Shown: positions 46,454 to 56,891 of the stretch, piece after piece
How the letters are laid out: the number at the start of each line of letters is the position of its first letter
How positions within the stretch are numbered: position 1 is the first letter of the stretch
The notes under the pieces: model-generated
What the model was told of the DNA's origin: nothing
The model's input: the letters and a program-made list of their open reading frames with translations, nothing else
The model's database searches: none
Assembly (NCBI GenBank): GCA_017591395.1
Contig: WEDG01001360.1
Location: 1-64,000 of the forward strand
DNA from: Schistocephalus solidus
Taxonomy: Eukaryota; Platyhelminthes; Cestoda; Diphyllobothriidea; Diphyllobothriidae
DNA: 64,000 nucleotides
Reading direction: 5' to 3'
Position numbers and translations under genes: made by a program

Positions 46454-46652
46454 TAAGTCACTTAATCAAGGATAAATATAACTATGTTGATAACGTGGAA
46501 CCGACAAAGACAAGGGAGACCAGAATGGCCATTTCTGACTTATTAGCCGTCATCAGCCAGTCATACCCAATCCCAAGTGTGGCACACCTGGGATTCGAAC
46601 CCGCGACCTTTGGTATTTGAGTCGAACGCTCTACCATTGAGCCACGGGCTCG
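46454..46652 (-). mobile_element. tRNA-derived SINE, full copy
   Basis: On the minus strand it begins with a tRNA-like head (46652-46589) holding an A box (TGGCTCAATGGTAG, 46644-46631) and a perfect B box (GGTTCGAATCC, 46601-46591). A unique body follows, containing 'ggtatgactggctgatgacg' and 'gtctttgtcggttccacg', and the 3' end is AATCAAGG/CTTGATTAAGTGACTTA. The T-stem pairs in only three positions and no 3' acceptor half is present, so it is a SINE rather than a tRNA gene. The AAGTGACTTA end resembles the LINE-A tail, suggesting LINE-A mobilised it. Confidence 0.75.
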
Positions 46653-46683
46653 TTGTTTTTGTCGGTTGTGATCGGGAATATGA

Positions 46684-46985
46684 TGATAGTGTGAGGGCTC
46701 ACCGATCTGCTTAAGGAACATGTATGTTCCGTTGTGCTCTGGAGCTCAGACTAGAGCCCTCGCAGGCGGTCGCATAGCGACGTGTAGCATATGTTGATAA
46801 CGTGGAACCGACAAAGACAAGGGAGACCGGAATGGCCATTTCTGGCTTATTAGCCGTCATCAGCCAGTCATACCCAATCCCAAGTGTGGCACACCTGGGA
46901 CCGCCTGCGAGGACTCTAGTCTGAGCTCCAGAGCACAACGGAACATACATGTTCCTTAAGCAGATTGGTGAGCCCCACACTATCA
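46684..46985. repeat. 86-bp inverted repeat flanking a headless SINE copy
   Basis: The arms 46684-46770 and 46900-46985 are reverse complements with few differences ('tgatagtgtgagggctcacc' against 'ggtgagccccacactatca'). The 130-base interior holds the second SINE copy. This gives a stem-loop-capable structure about 300 bases long. Confidence 0.9.
46788..46899 (-). mobile_element. SINE copy 2, body only
   Basis: It matches the SINE body of 46480-46590 with about three substitutions. It breaks off exactly where the B box would start, so the tRNA head is replaced by the right arm of the inverted repeat. Confidence 0.85.
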
Positions 46986-47356
46986 AATATAACTATGCTT
47001 AAAAAATTATAAGGCGTGAAAAAGAGAGCAGGAGGAAAAATAATAATGAATACAGAAACAATACTTTGCTGAATGTTCTTCCAAATATGATGCATGGAGG
47101 ACATAGAAACAACCATGCTAGTTATATCTGTTTCGCTAATGTAGCACAGAAGCAATCTTTTTGTGGCTCACCTCAAGTTGTAGAGGCAAAATGAACTATT
47201 CCGGTTACAGAAACAGCATTTTTATAACAAAACCTACATAAATAGGTGACCATGGCCTTGGGTATAAGTATAAATCCATCGATATCTAGAGATATTCAGG
47301 TTATCCTTCATGATACAATTTTAAACACATACACAGAAACAGGCTTACTGCGTTGC

Positions 47357-47530
47357 AAATACTAAAACTACTACTATTACCAAACACTACTACTACTACT
47401 AATACTACTACTCCTACTACTACAACTAATACTACGACTACTACTACTCCTACTACTACAACAACTTCTACTACTACTAATAATAATAATACTGCTACTA
47501 CTATTACTATTACTATTACGACTACTAATT
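47357..47530. repeat. (ACT)n microsatellite
   Basis: About 170 bases of ACT and AAT trinucleotides. The counterpart in the right arm (53735-53795) is only about 60 bases, so this array has expanded in the left arm or contracted in the right. Long Thr/Asn- or Val-coding frames across it are artefacts. Confidence 0.95.
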
Positions 47531-48766
47531 CAACGGCCTCTGCTACTGACTCGTCAACCACCATAAGTGACGATAATCTGCGCTATCCACTGATGTGGGC
47601 CAGTGTGATTATCCCTTGTATTACTACTATGCGGTTACAGTCTTTCGCAATAGTACGTTACGTAACAAATAGTTGCTCCTGCTTCTGTCATCCAAGAAGT
47701 GTTACAGAGAGCCCCTTTTCATTACACAGATAAAACCCTTGGCATACGACTGGCCATTCCGCGGACATCACCATGTGATAAGTAAGCAAATAATGTTGTT
47801 TTATTTTCCATACTTAGACATAGAAAGGTTCGTAGCTTGTCTGTGTGCAATGTGGAATGCAAATATATACAGAGAGCTGAGGTTTTCCGACGTGCAAATT
47901 TGATGCTATGCCAGGTGCGAAGACGCAGATGTGCTTACGTCAGAGTTTGCTGACAATTAGACTATTTATGAAGTGGTTAGGGTTTTTTATGACGCAGATA
48001 GTCCAACAATGTGGTGGACAAGATGAGTCCCTCAGTGTGCGGGCTTACGTTCCCCTGATGTAACCGTTGAGATAGAGTGCAGGGAGCATCAAAATACTAA
48101 ACTTTCATCAATTTAAATACGGAGGTATGCCAGATTCCACAAAACACATAGGAGGGATAGTTCAGCGGGAATGGCAAGAGGTAGATATTAAATAAGGTAG
48201 GATACTCATAATATTTCAGAACTACTCCGCTCAGCTGAGTCCGAGTCTTGCTCAGAAATCCGCTCCAATCTGCGTTGGCGACATTCCTTGGCCACTTGTT
48301 ACGAGACATCGGAAACTCCGTTCCCCCAAATCCTGGACACGGTGGAGAGGGCTAGGGACATGTTTTAAATTTGATTGTTCATGGAAACTGATCGCAGTTA
48401 AGCTTGGCTGCTGCGTGTCTGATGATGGTAGGCCCACCTGTGTTTAGCGATCATGGTGAGGACCAAACATTCGATAACACAAGAGTCGGTCGAAAGTCTG
48501 GGTCAGGAGGATGGGAGGTGAAGTCAGTCATGATAGCTGTCAACAAGAGTCAGGAAGACTGAATGAATAGGCCGGTAGTTGGTTTGACTGGAAGGTACAA
48601 GCAACTGAATGGTAACCGGCAGCAAACGTACGGCCAAACCAACAGTCAGTCATTGATGTTTTGTCCACAAGCGCTAGACGTGATCATGCGCCTGAGACAT
48701 GTGCGGCAGAGGCCCACTAGATAAGACAAAACTTCCATCGACATCACGGTGAAGTTGTTCATTTGG

Positions 48767-49116
48767 GGGGGGGGCTTGGTCGCTGTTGCTGTGGCCACGC
48801 CAAGCACACCGCCACATGCCCGTGGTTCCACGAACCCGAATCGGAGCTGGGAGTTTGCTTGATCTGAGGCTGGTGAAGGGCAATAAAGCAAAATTTGCCT
48901 TTGTGATCCCGCGTGTCACAAATACTTATCCATTTTTATTGTAATAAATATGCCTGTTTCCGAGATTGAATAAAACCCTAGCATTTTCAGACAAATTTTC
49001 TTTATCCGTTGTTCCTCTCCATGGTTTTCGTCGTAATGATCAATCTGGATCTTAGAGCTATTGTTACAATTCATTTGCTCCAATAACCCAAAAACACGAG
49101 GTAAGACATAATCGGG
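48767..49116. repeat. ~350-bp segment present only in the left palindrome arm
   Basis: It is bounded by GG at both ends and opens with a run of ten G (48765-48774). The right arm joins the flanking sequence directly at about 52531-52535. It contains AATAAAG and a 'gatcccgcgtgtcaca' end that could be LTR-like, but no target-site duplication or terminal repeat is certain. It is either an insertion on the left or a deletion on the right. Confidence 0.8.
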
Positions 49117-50128
49117 CTCTCCTATGACTCACCCGATGCCAACAGTTTATTTTGTAACGGTCACCAAGACGTAGGACATAGAGGCAACTTTGACAGGCCC
49201 TGAAAGAAAGACCTAGTAACCAAATAAAATGTACATCTAGGGTCAACTTCAAGGTGTTCTGTGGGAATGGGGTATGATTTTTCCTAAGTAGGCTCCAGTA
49301 ACAGCCCTTAGCAGTTCCCGCTCACTAAATGGAATAAGTGACAGGCGGTCCCCACTGGGATCGGAGAGAATTAACTTTTCATTTGGCAGAGTCGAGCTCT
49401 ACGTATAAAACTCACACCTACCCATTGAACGAATTATTTTAAGCAGACCTCATATTAAATCTTTAAATTCCTTTTTGATAAAAGGTTTGATACAAGTCAC
49501 ATATCCAGTTTCTCCTGACTAGGACCTTGGAAGCAAATTGAACAGCGTCTAAAGAAGCGGAAAACAACGTTTGCCAAATACCACCAAAGGAAGCCCGAGT
49601 TGTGGAGATTGTACTTGTTTGAATTTGTCAATTGTGGAGTGTTTCCGTTCTCGCGACCGCTGCCACCTTACAAATTCAACTATCAGGCAAACTTCGCCTC
49701 ACTCGGTGCTCAGATATTGGCATATGGCTACTATTGTGTGACCTTCAACTGAAAAACATAGCAGCGACAATAATTGACCCTTCATGAGCACAGGTGAAGA
49801 ATCATGAAAACTGGCTGGTGTTGCCTTTTAATTTGAGAAGTTGAGCTAAATACCGAAAAAATCTATTAAACTTATGGAAAAGTTTGGCATTTTATCTTCT
49901 TTGAGCAATCACTGTCTTCTCTACTTCTAAGGATTCAGGAGCATAGGCTGGCTAACGGTTGTCATGGGCAAGGCAAAGATGACAAGAAAGGCTACTTGTG
50001 GCTAAATTGCCATGAGATAAGGGTGCTTGTGGAGTAACTCTCTAACGGTTTATACGAGGTTACGCCGATGGAATCCCGTAACTCAATGAATAATGACCTC
50101 CCTTCTGTGCTAGGGAAGGTTTTTTACG

Positions 50129-51481
50129 AATATAGCATCACTGGAGGATAAGAAAGTGAATGTTATGACCTTGGTTTCTTTTTTTTCATTCTTAGGTGGG
50201 AAGTACCAATGTCTGAAGTAGAATCCAGAATATTATTTAGTATTTGGGTCAGAGGCTCTGCTAAGGTAGTCACGCTTGCACACCTAATTGGCTGTCACCA
50301 AGAATATACAAAGTAAATGTACTCTGGTACCTAGGCTAAAATCATTCATATCTGACGCCAATTTGACGCCATCGTACTGCATAGAAAACAGATTGCAAGG
50401 CCTGCGCCTGATATTTGTCTGTGTGGATTTGCACCAGGCCTTTAATTCCAAGGGCAGAAATAAAAACGGCCTCGCGGTGGCTATCGCGTTGATAATGGTT
50501 ACGATACTTTCATGTATAGAAGGAGTTCAAATATCGAGAATCTGAAAGCTTGAAACAGTATAAAATAGAACCCTACATTGTCAGCGAATGTTAAACGCCT
50601 CAAGGCTTTTGCTATAACGATGTCCTTGGTAGACCAAACTTCGATTTTCAGAAAGAATTAAATTCCCTCCGAGGACATAAACTGAGCGGGCGCGGTTTTC
50701 TTCCACTCAACAGCGCGTGGGCAACTAAAATACATCCCAGGATGTAAACCCTCTGGAAATGCTCTATGAAACTAAAGAAGACGTCATATAACCTTTAAGA
50801 ATGGCTCTAATCTGAACTCAAATTTCAGAAGATGGTGAAGTCAAAGTTAAAAAAACGTTTTGGGCAAACCAAATTATAAATATCAATGGACATCCGGGTA
50901 TCGGGTATCGGATTTCCATGAGCATTTCAAAGAGTGTTATGTGGTGTGTTTCTGTGAGTTCTCATTGTGCGAAAACAAGGATTCTCGATACTAAGTGAGC
51001 GGTTTTCAGCAAGATTAGCCACATCAGTTGCTACATTTCTTCGGACAATGCATAACCTAAAAAAATACGGCAAATCGCACGTAAAACTAAAACCTAGATT
51101 TGTAGATATGAAAAACAGAAGAGGTAAAAGGATAAATGAGAGATTAGTGGGTTCAAGACTTCCATAGGTCTAGCTGTTCACTTCGCATCTGGAACAAGAA
51201 AGAAATCAGCCCAGTCATGGTTTCAATTACAGCATAACCTACGCCGTAAAAAATTAAATTTCTTGATTCCCATCCATTCAAACAAATATCAAACACATGC
51301 GTTGCACGGTTCTTTTTAAACCCGTATAATGATATCGAGCTGGAGCCATCAGCAATAGGTTAAGCCTCTATCACACCATTAGACAGATCATTTCAAATAG
51401 TTTTTCTCGATGATAGTCAAAAGGGTGTGCAGGTATGGACCATTGGCGTGGGCATATCGGCCTAAATTTGTTGAAAACATT
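50129..51481. other. Palindrome spacer
   Basis: 1353 bases of single-copy DNA between the arms. A frame at 50288-50545 contains VCVDLHQAFNS, vaguely RT-like, but nothing else supports a gene. Confidence 0.7.
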
Positions 51482-54121
51482 TATTGTTAAAAACCCTTCC
51501 ATAGCAGAGAAGGGAGGTCATTATTCATTGAGTTACGGGATTCCGTCGGCGTAACCTCGTATAAACCGTTAGAGAGTTACTCCACAAGCACCCTTATCTC
51601 ATGGCAATTTAGCCACAAGTAGCCTTTCTTGTCATCTTTGCCTTGCCCATGACAACCGTTAGCCAGCCTATGCTCCTGAATCCTTAGAAGTAGAGAAGAC
51701 AGTGATTGCTCAAAGAAGATAAAATGCCAAACTTTTCCATAAGTTTAATAGATTTTTTCGGTATTTAGCTCAACTTCTCAAATTAAAAAGCAACACCAGC
51801 CAGTTTTCATGATTCTTCACCTGTGCTCATGAAGGGTCAATTATTGTCGCTGCTATGTTTTTCAGTTGAAGGTCACACAATAGTAGCCATATGCCAATAT
51901 CTGAGCACCGAGTGAGGCGAAGTTTGCCTGATAGTTGAATTTGTAAGGTGGCAGCGGTCGCGAGAACGGAAACACTCCACAATTGACAAATTCAAACAAG
52001 TACAATCTCCACAACTCGGGCTTCCTTTGGTGGTATTTGGCAAACGTTGTTTTCCGCTTCTTTAGACGCTGTTCAATTTGCTTCCAAGGTCCTAGTCAGG
52101 AGAAAACTGGATATGTGACTTGTATCAAACCTTTTATCAAAAAGGAATTTTAAAGATTTAATATGAGGTCTGCTTAAAATAATTCGTTCAATGGGTATGT
52201 CTGAGTTTTATACGTAGAGCTCGACTCTGCCAAATGAAAAGTTAATTCTCTCCGATCCCAGTGGGGACGAGGGTGCGCATTTATGCGTCTTTTGACCGCC
52301 TGTCACTTATTCCATTAATTAGCGGGAACTGCTAAGGGCTGTTGCTAGAGCCTACTTAGGAAAAATTATACCCCATTCTGATAGAACATCTTGATGTGGA
52401 CCCTAAAATGTACTTTTTATTTGGTTACTAGGTCTTTCTTACAGGGCCTATCAAAGTTGCCTCTTTATCTTACGTCTTGGTTGTCGTTACAAAATAAACT
52501 GTTGGCATCGGGTGAGTCATAGGAGAGGCCAATTGAACGTCAACTTGATGTCGATGGAAGTTTTGTCTTATCTAGTGGGTCTCTGCTGCACATGTATCAG
52601 ACGTATGATCACGTCTAGCGCTTGTGGACAAAACATCAATTACTGAATTTTGGTTTGGCCGTACGTTTGCTGCCGGTTACCATTCAGTCGCTTGTACCTT
52701 CCAGTCAAACCAACTACTGGCCTATTAATTCAGTCTTCCTGACTATTGTTGTCAGCTTTCACGACTGACTTCACCTCCAATCCTCCTGACCCAGACTTTC
52801 GACCGACTCTTGTGTTATCGAATGTTTGGTCCTCACCATGATCGCTAAACACAGGTGGGCCTACCACCCTCAGACACGCAGCAGCCAAGCTTAACGGCGA
52901 TCAGTTTCCATGAACAATCAAATTTAAAACATGTCCCTAGCCCTCTCCACCGTGTCCAGGATTTGGGGGAACGGAGTTTCCGATGTCTCGTAACAAGTGG
53001 CCAAGGAATGTCACTAACGCAGATTGGAGTGGATTGCTGAGCAAGACTCGGACTCAGCTGAGCGGAGTAGTTCTGAAATATTATGAGTATCCTACCTTAT
53101 TTAATATCTACCTCTTGCCATTCCCGCTGAACTATCCCTCCTATGTGTTTTGTGGAATCTGGCAAAAAAACGTATTTAAATTGATAAAAGTTTAGTATTT
53201 TGATACTCCCTGCACTCTATCTCAACGGTTACATCATGGGAACATAAGCCCGCACACTGAGGGACTCATCTTGTCCACCACATTGTTGAACTATCTGCGT
53301 CATACAAACCCTAACCCCTTCATAAATAGTCTAATCTACAGCGAACTTTGACGTAAGCTCATTTGCATCTTCGCACCTGGCATAGCATCAAATTTGCACG
53401 TCGGAAAACCTCAGCTCTCTGTATATATTTGCATTTCCACATTGCAGACAAGCTAAGTCTAAGTATGGAAAATAAAACAACATTATTTTGCTTACTTACC
53501 ACATGGTGATGTCCGCGGAATGGCCAGTCGTATACCAAGGGTTTTATCAGTGTTATGAAAAGGGGCTCTCTGTAACACTTCTTGGGTGACAGAAGCAGGA
53601 GCAACTATTTGTTACGTAACGTACTATTGCGAAAGACTGTAACCGCATAGTAGTAATAAAAGTGATAATCACACTGGCCCACATCATTGGATAGCGCAGA
53701 TTGTCGTCACTTATGATGGTTGACGACTCATTAGCAATAGCCGCAGTAGTAATTATCGTCGTATTAATAGTATTAATAGTAGTAGTTTTAGTATTTGCAA
53801 CGCAGTAAGCCTTTTTCGATGTGTGTGTGCTCAAAATATATCATGAAAGATAACCCGAATATCTCTAGATATCAATGTATTTTTACTTTTACCCAAGGCC
53901 ATGGTCACTTATTTATGTAGGTTTTGTTATATAAATGTTGTTTCTGTAACCTGAATAGTTCATTTTTCCTCTACAACTTGAGGTGAGCCACGAAAAGCTT
54001 GCTTCTGTCCTAAATAAGCGAAACTGCTATGACTAGCATGGTTGTTTCTATGTCCTACATGCATCACATGCGGAAGAACCCTCAGCAACGTATTGTTTCT
54101 GAATTGATTATTATTTTTCAC
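51482..54121 (-). repeat. Right arm of the large palindrome
   Basis: Inverted counterpart of 47018-50128. It is shorter because it lacks the ~350-bp segment and most of the microsatellite, and it has its own 28-base insert near 52268-52295. It ends at 'attattatttttcacc', immediately before the gag ATG at 54123. The left arm loses homology at the matching point. Confidence 0.95.
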
Positions 54122-54122
54122 C

Positions 54123-54704
54123 ATGTTCGCTTTTTGCCCGCCAGAAAAACTGACTCGTGACACAGGTTTCACTCGCTGGGAGGCTAGATGCAAAGACTAC
54201 CTCCAAGGTTTTGATGCAAAGGCACAGAGTGGGGCCATCCTTGCCCTTCTGGATGACGAGGTATACGATATCGCACTCTCAGCTGATCTCTCGGCAGCCA
54301 CGTCTCCCTCGGTTGTCCTCGACGGCTTTTGCAAAATCCTTGGGATTTCCGAACACCCCTGGGTCTTGCAAGCAGACTTCCGTCGGCGTCATCAAGAACC
54401 GGGGGAGTTGATCAACGCCTTCCAACAGGCCCTTCGTCTCCTCGGGCGAAAGGCTTTCCCCACACTGTATGCGAAGGCCCTGAACACTCGGGTGCTTGAT
54501 CAGCTTGTCGCTGATATCAGCGACCCTAAAATCCGAAAGGCCCTGTTGCAAGATCGGCCATCAACCCTCGAGAAGGCCCTTGCCCTGGCTCGGGAAGAGG
54601 AAGTCCTCCAGGCCGCCTGTGAACATCCACCGCGGTCGCTGTTCGGTGTCACAGCCGTCCAGCCCCACTCTTCCCACGACGCCGCCACTCAAACGCATTG
54701 GTAG
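54123..54704 (+). CDS. Gypsy gag protein, first 193 codons
   Basis: It encodes the structural protein of the virus-like particle. The frame starts with a true ATG and runs open through FTRWEARCKDYLQGF, DDEVYDIAL, QADFRRRHQEPGELINAF and KALALAREEEVLQAA, the helical gag core. A TAG ends it at 54702-54704 within a Pro/Ser-rich tail; the matching tail is open in another frame to 54870. No CCHC zinc knuckle is seen. It is the best preserved frame of the element. Confidence 0.75.
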   Translation: MFAFCPPEKLTRDTGFTRWEARCKDYLQGFDAKAQSGAILALLDDEVYDIALSADLSAATSPSVVLDGFCKILGISEHPWVLQADFRRRHQEPGELINAFQQALRLLGRKAFPTLYAKALNTRVLDQLVADISDPKIRKALLQDRPSTLEKALALAREEEVLQAACEHPPRSLFGVTAVQPHSSHDAATQTHW

Positions 54705-54899
54705 CCCTGCTCCTGTGGCTCCTCTCCCTGGCCAAACAACTAACGTCGGTCCCAGACCCGACGACCAAGCAAGCCCCAAGCCCGCCGCACCGGTGTGGCC
54801 ATTGACGCAGCCCCAGGACCCAGTGACGGTGAGTATTACCTCGTTTCTGATACAGTTATATCATGTTTAGGCTCCACTAATTGCTCCTTAGTCAAAGGC

Positions 54900-55337
54900 T
54901 CTGTAGGCAGCACTACTCTTTCCTGTTTAGTAGATTCCAGCGCTTGATGTTCGTTAGTATGTCAGCAGCCTTTCCTTGAATTTCAGACTAAGATCCGATA
55001 CTGTGATAGGCCCAACGTAAACCTTCACGCGGCCAACGGGGCTAACCTCAAGCATACTGGTCTGGTAGAATTTTCCCTGGATTTAGCTGGAGTTATTTTT
55101 ACCAACCAATGTCTTGTGTCCCCAGATATAACTTGGGATTGTATAATAGGTGTTGATTTTTTGAATAAGTTTAAATGTTCCTCAGATTTCGGTAGGCGCC
55201 TCCTGCACACAGCCTCTGTTAAGGTACCCTTTCTTTCCCATATTCCTAGACCGGTCAGGTTACCACTGTGTACAGTTGCCTTCAATGCTAAGGAACTTAT
55301 TCCAGCACATCTTGATCAGACCAGTGCCAAGAGGTAA
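54900..55337 (+). pseudogene. Gypsy aspartic protease
   Basis: The active-site block reads TTLSCLVDSSA (about 54918-54949), where D-S/T-G is expected: the Gly is replaced by Ser. A TGA follows it directly. The C-terminal flap and psi-loop block is intact in frame as DITWDCIIGVDFLNKF (55119-55170). The protease would release particle proteins from the polyprotein. With the stop and the altered active site it is inactive. Confidence 0.7.
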
Positions 55338-55403
55338 AGTGATTTAGTTGAAGAATTTAAAGTCATCTTTGACTGGGATGGGAAGTCTACGGGTAGGACG
55401 GGT

Positions 55404-56021
55404 GTGATGGAGCATTGCATTGACACGGGGGACACACGACCCGTCCGGGTCTCACCTAGGCGGCTTCCAATCTTTTACCTGAAGGAATCGGATGCGCTTA
55501 TAAGCAATATGCTCAGCCGTAATATTATCTGGCCATCTCATTCTCCCTGGTCGTCACCGATAGTGCTTGTAAGAAAAAAAGATGGCTCAATGCGATTATG
55601 CATTGACTATAGAAAACTCAACAGCGTAAATAAGAAAGATTCCTTTCCACTTCCGCGAATTGACGCGACGTTGGACACCCTCGCCGGTAATACCATGTTT
55701 TTTACACTCGATTTAGCTTATGGCTACTGGCAGGTGGAAGTGAGACCCGCTGACAGAGAAAATATGGCTTTTGCTGTCCCCTCAGTTCTCTACGAATTTG
55801 AGCCAATAGCTTTCGGGTTAGCAAATGCCCCTAGCACTTTCCAGTGGTTAATGAATCAGTTCCTTTCTCAGTTGATTCCAAACTCGTGTCACGTATACAT
55901 GGTCGATATTATCGTCCTCAGTAAGTATTTTAATAGCAACCTCGAAAATCTTCGGTCTGTTTTTCGACAGCCTCAGACAGGTGATCTCACTTTAAAGCCG
56001 AGCAAGTATGTCTGTGCGTAA
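55404..56021 (+). pseudogene. Gypsy reverse transcriptase
   Basis: An open block of 205 codons carries SPWSSPIVLVRKKDGSMRLC, the DYRKLN motif, FTLDLAYGYWQVEV (motif A) and FEPIAFGLANAPSTFQWLMN (motif B). Motif C reads YMVDIIV: the codon at 55901-55903 is GTC where GAC/GAT is needed, so the first catalytic Asp is Val. The frame ends at 56021 (KPSKYVCA). The enzyme would copy genomic RNA to DNA; it is catalytically dead here. Confidence 0.85.
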
Positions 56022-56260
56022 AATTTCTAGGCCATTTCGTCTCTGCCACCGACGATGAGAAATTTAGGCAAATTCGCGACTGGCCTACTCCCACAGACGT
56101 ATCCGAGGTTCAAGGTTTTTTAGGACTTGCCTCGTACTATCGGCGTTTATCAAGGCCTATGCTCATATTGAAAGCCCCCTTCATAAACTGACGCAGAAAG
56201 AAGTCAAATTTAAGTGGGCTGCTGTTTATGCTACCAGCTTCAAGACGCTGAAAATAAGCT

Positions 56261-56891
56261 TTGCTCATCTCCGATTCTAGTTTCCCTAACAACAGTACTG
56301 ATACTGGAAAATTTGTGTTAGACACTGACGCCAGCGATAATGCAATAGGTGCTGTCCTCTCCCAGCAGCAACCGGACGGTACCGAACGTGTCAACCAGTA
56401 CCTCAGGCGTTCATTGACTAAGGCAGAATGTTGTTACTGCGTGAATCGCAAAGAGATGTTAGCATTAACATACTTTGTTGAAGAATGTCGGCCGTACCTT
56501 CAGTATCGGCCATTCATCGTGCGCAGATCATAGTTCTTTGACGTAGTTGTGGAAATTTAGGAATCTTGAGGGGCAATTTGCTCTTTGGCAAGAAAAATTG
56601 GCGGAATACGAGTTCGAACCGGGTCGCCAGCATGGAAATGCCGATGCTCTCTCAAGGAAACCGCATCGCCCTCATGGTGAATGCCCGTCGTGCACTGATG
56701 TCACTATATCCGCCGTTGCCTTACAAAGCAACCATTGCCTACTCTGGGCTGCAGCTCAGAGAGACTATCCACATATATCCCCCATTTATAACAGGAAGGT
56801 AAGCAACGCCATGCCCCTCAGCAAGTCAGAGCTAGCGGGCTATAGCTACGAAACGCGGTCTCCACAGCCTTTGGGACAAACTGTTCATTGA
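56261..56891 (+). pseudogene. Gypsy RNase H
   Basis: 56261-56533 carries FVLDTDASDNAIGAVLSQ (first catalytic Asp) and CYCVNRKEMLAL (catalytic Glu), followed by the YFVEECRPYL block. The usual TDHxxL reads RRS. A frameshift near 56533 leads to 56547-56891, with LAEYEFEPGRQHGNADALSR containing the late Asp region of the domain. Degradation of the RNA strand of RNA/DNA hybrids is the normal role. Confidence 0.75.

Larger units (their letters stand above)
47018..50128 (+). repeat. Left arm of a large imperfect palindrome
   Basis: It is the inverted counterpart of 51482-54121. Anchor pairs include 47160 with 53996 (gtggctcacctcaagttgtag), 48309 with 52983, 48661 with 52631, 49441 with 52175 and 50094 with 51520. 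Coordinates pair with a nearly constant sum inside blocks. The sum steps by 124 (microsatellite), 352 (insertion at about 48767-49116) and -28 (a small right-arm insertion). Identity is high by eye, roughly nine bases in ten. No supported gene lies in the arm. Confidence 0.95.

Noticed and set aside
46589..46652. A functional tRNA gene on the minus strand
   Set aside because: A and B boxes are good, but the T stem pairs poorly, the acceptor halves do not match, and the sequence continues into a repeated SINE body.
46482..46721. A 79-residue minus-strand protein with an 'SMVERSTQIPKVAGSNP' motif
   Set aside because: This is the well-known artefact of translating a tRNA-like sequence.
47301..47733. 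Long Val-rich (minus) and Thr/Asn-rich (plus) frames
   Set aside because: They are translations of the ACT microsatellite; the right palindrome arm lacks most of it.
50288..50545. RT-like motif VCVDLHQAFNS in the palindrome spacer
   Set aside because: Only one short block resembles RT motif A; no motif B, C or flanking RT sequence.
52983..53195. A 70-codon ORF conserved in both palindrome arms (mirror at 48097-48309)
   Set aside because: The arms are highly similar anyway, and the few differences within the frame are mostly amino-acid changing, so there is no evidence of coding constraint.
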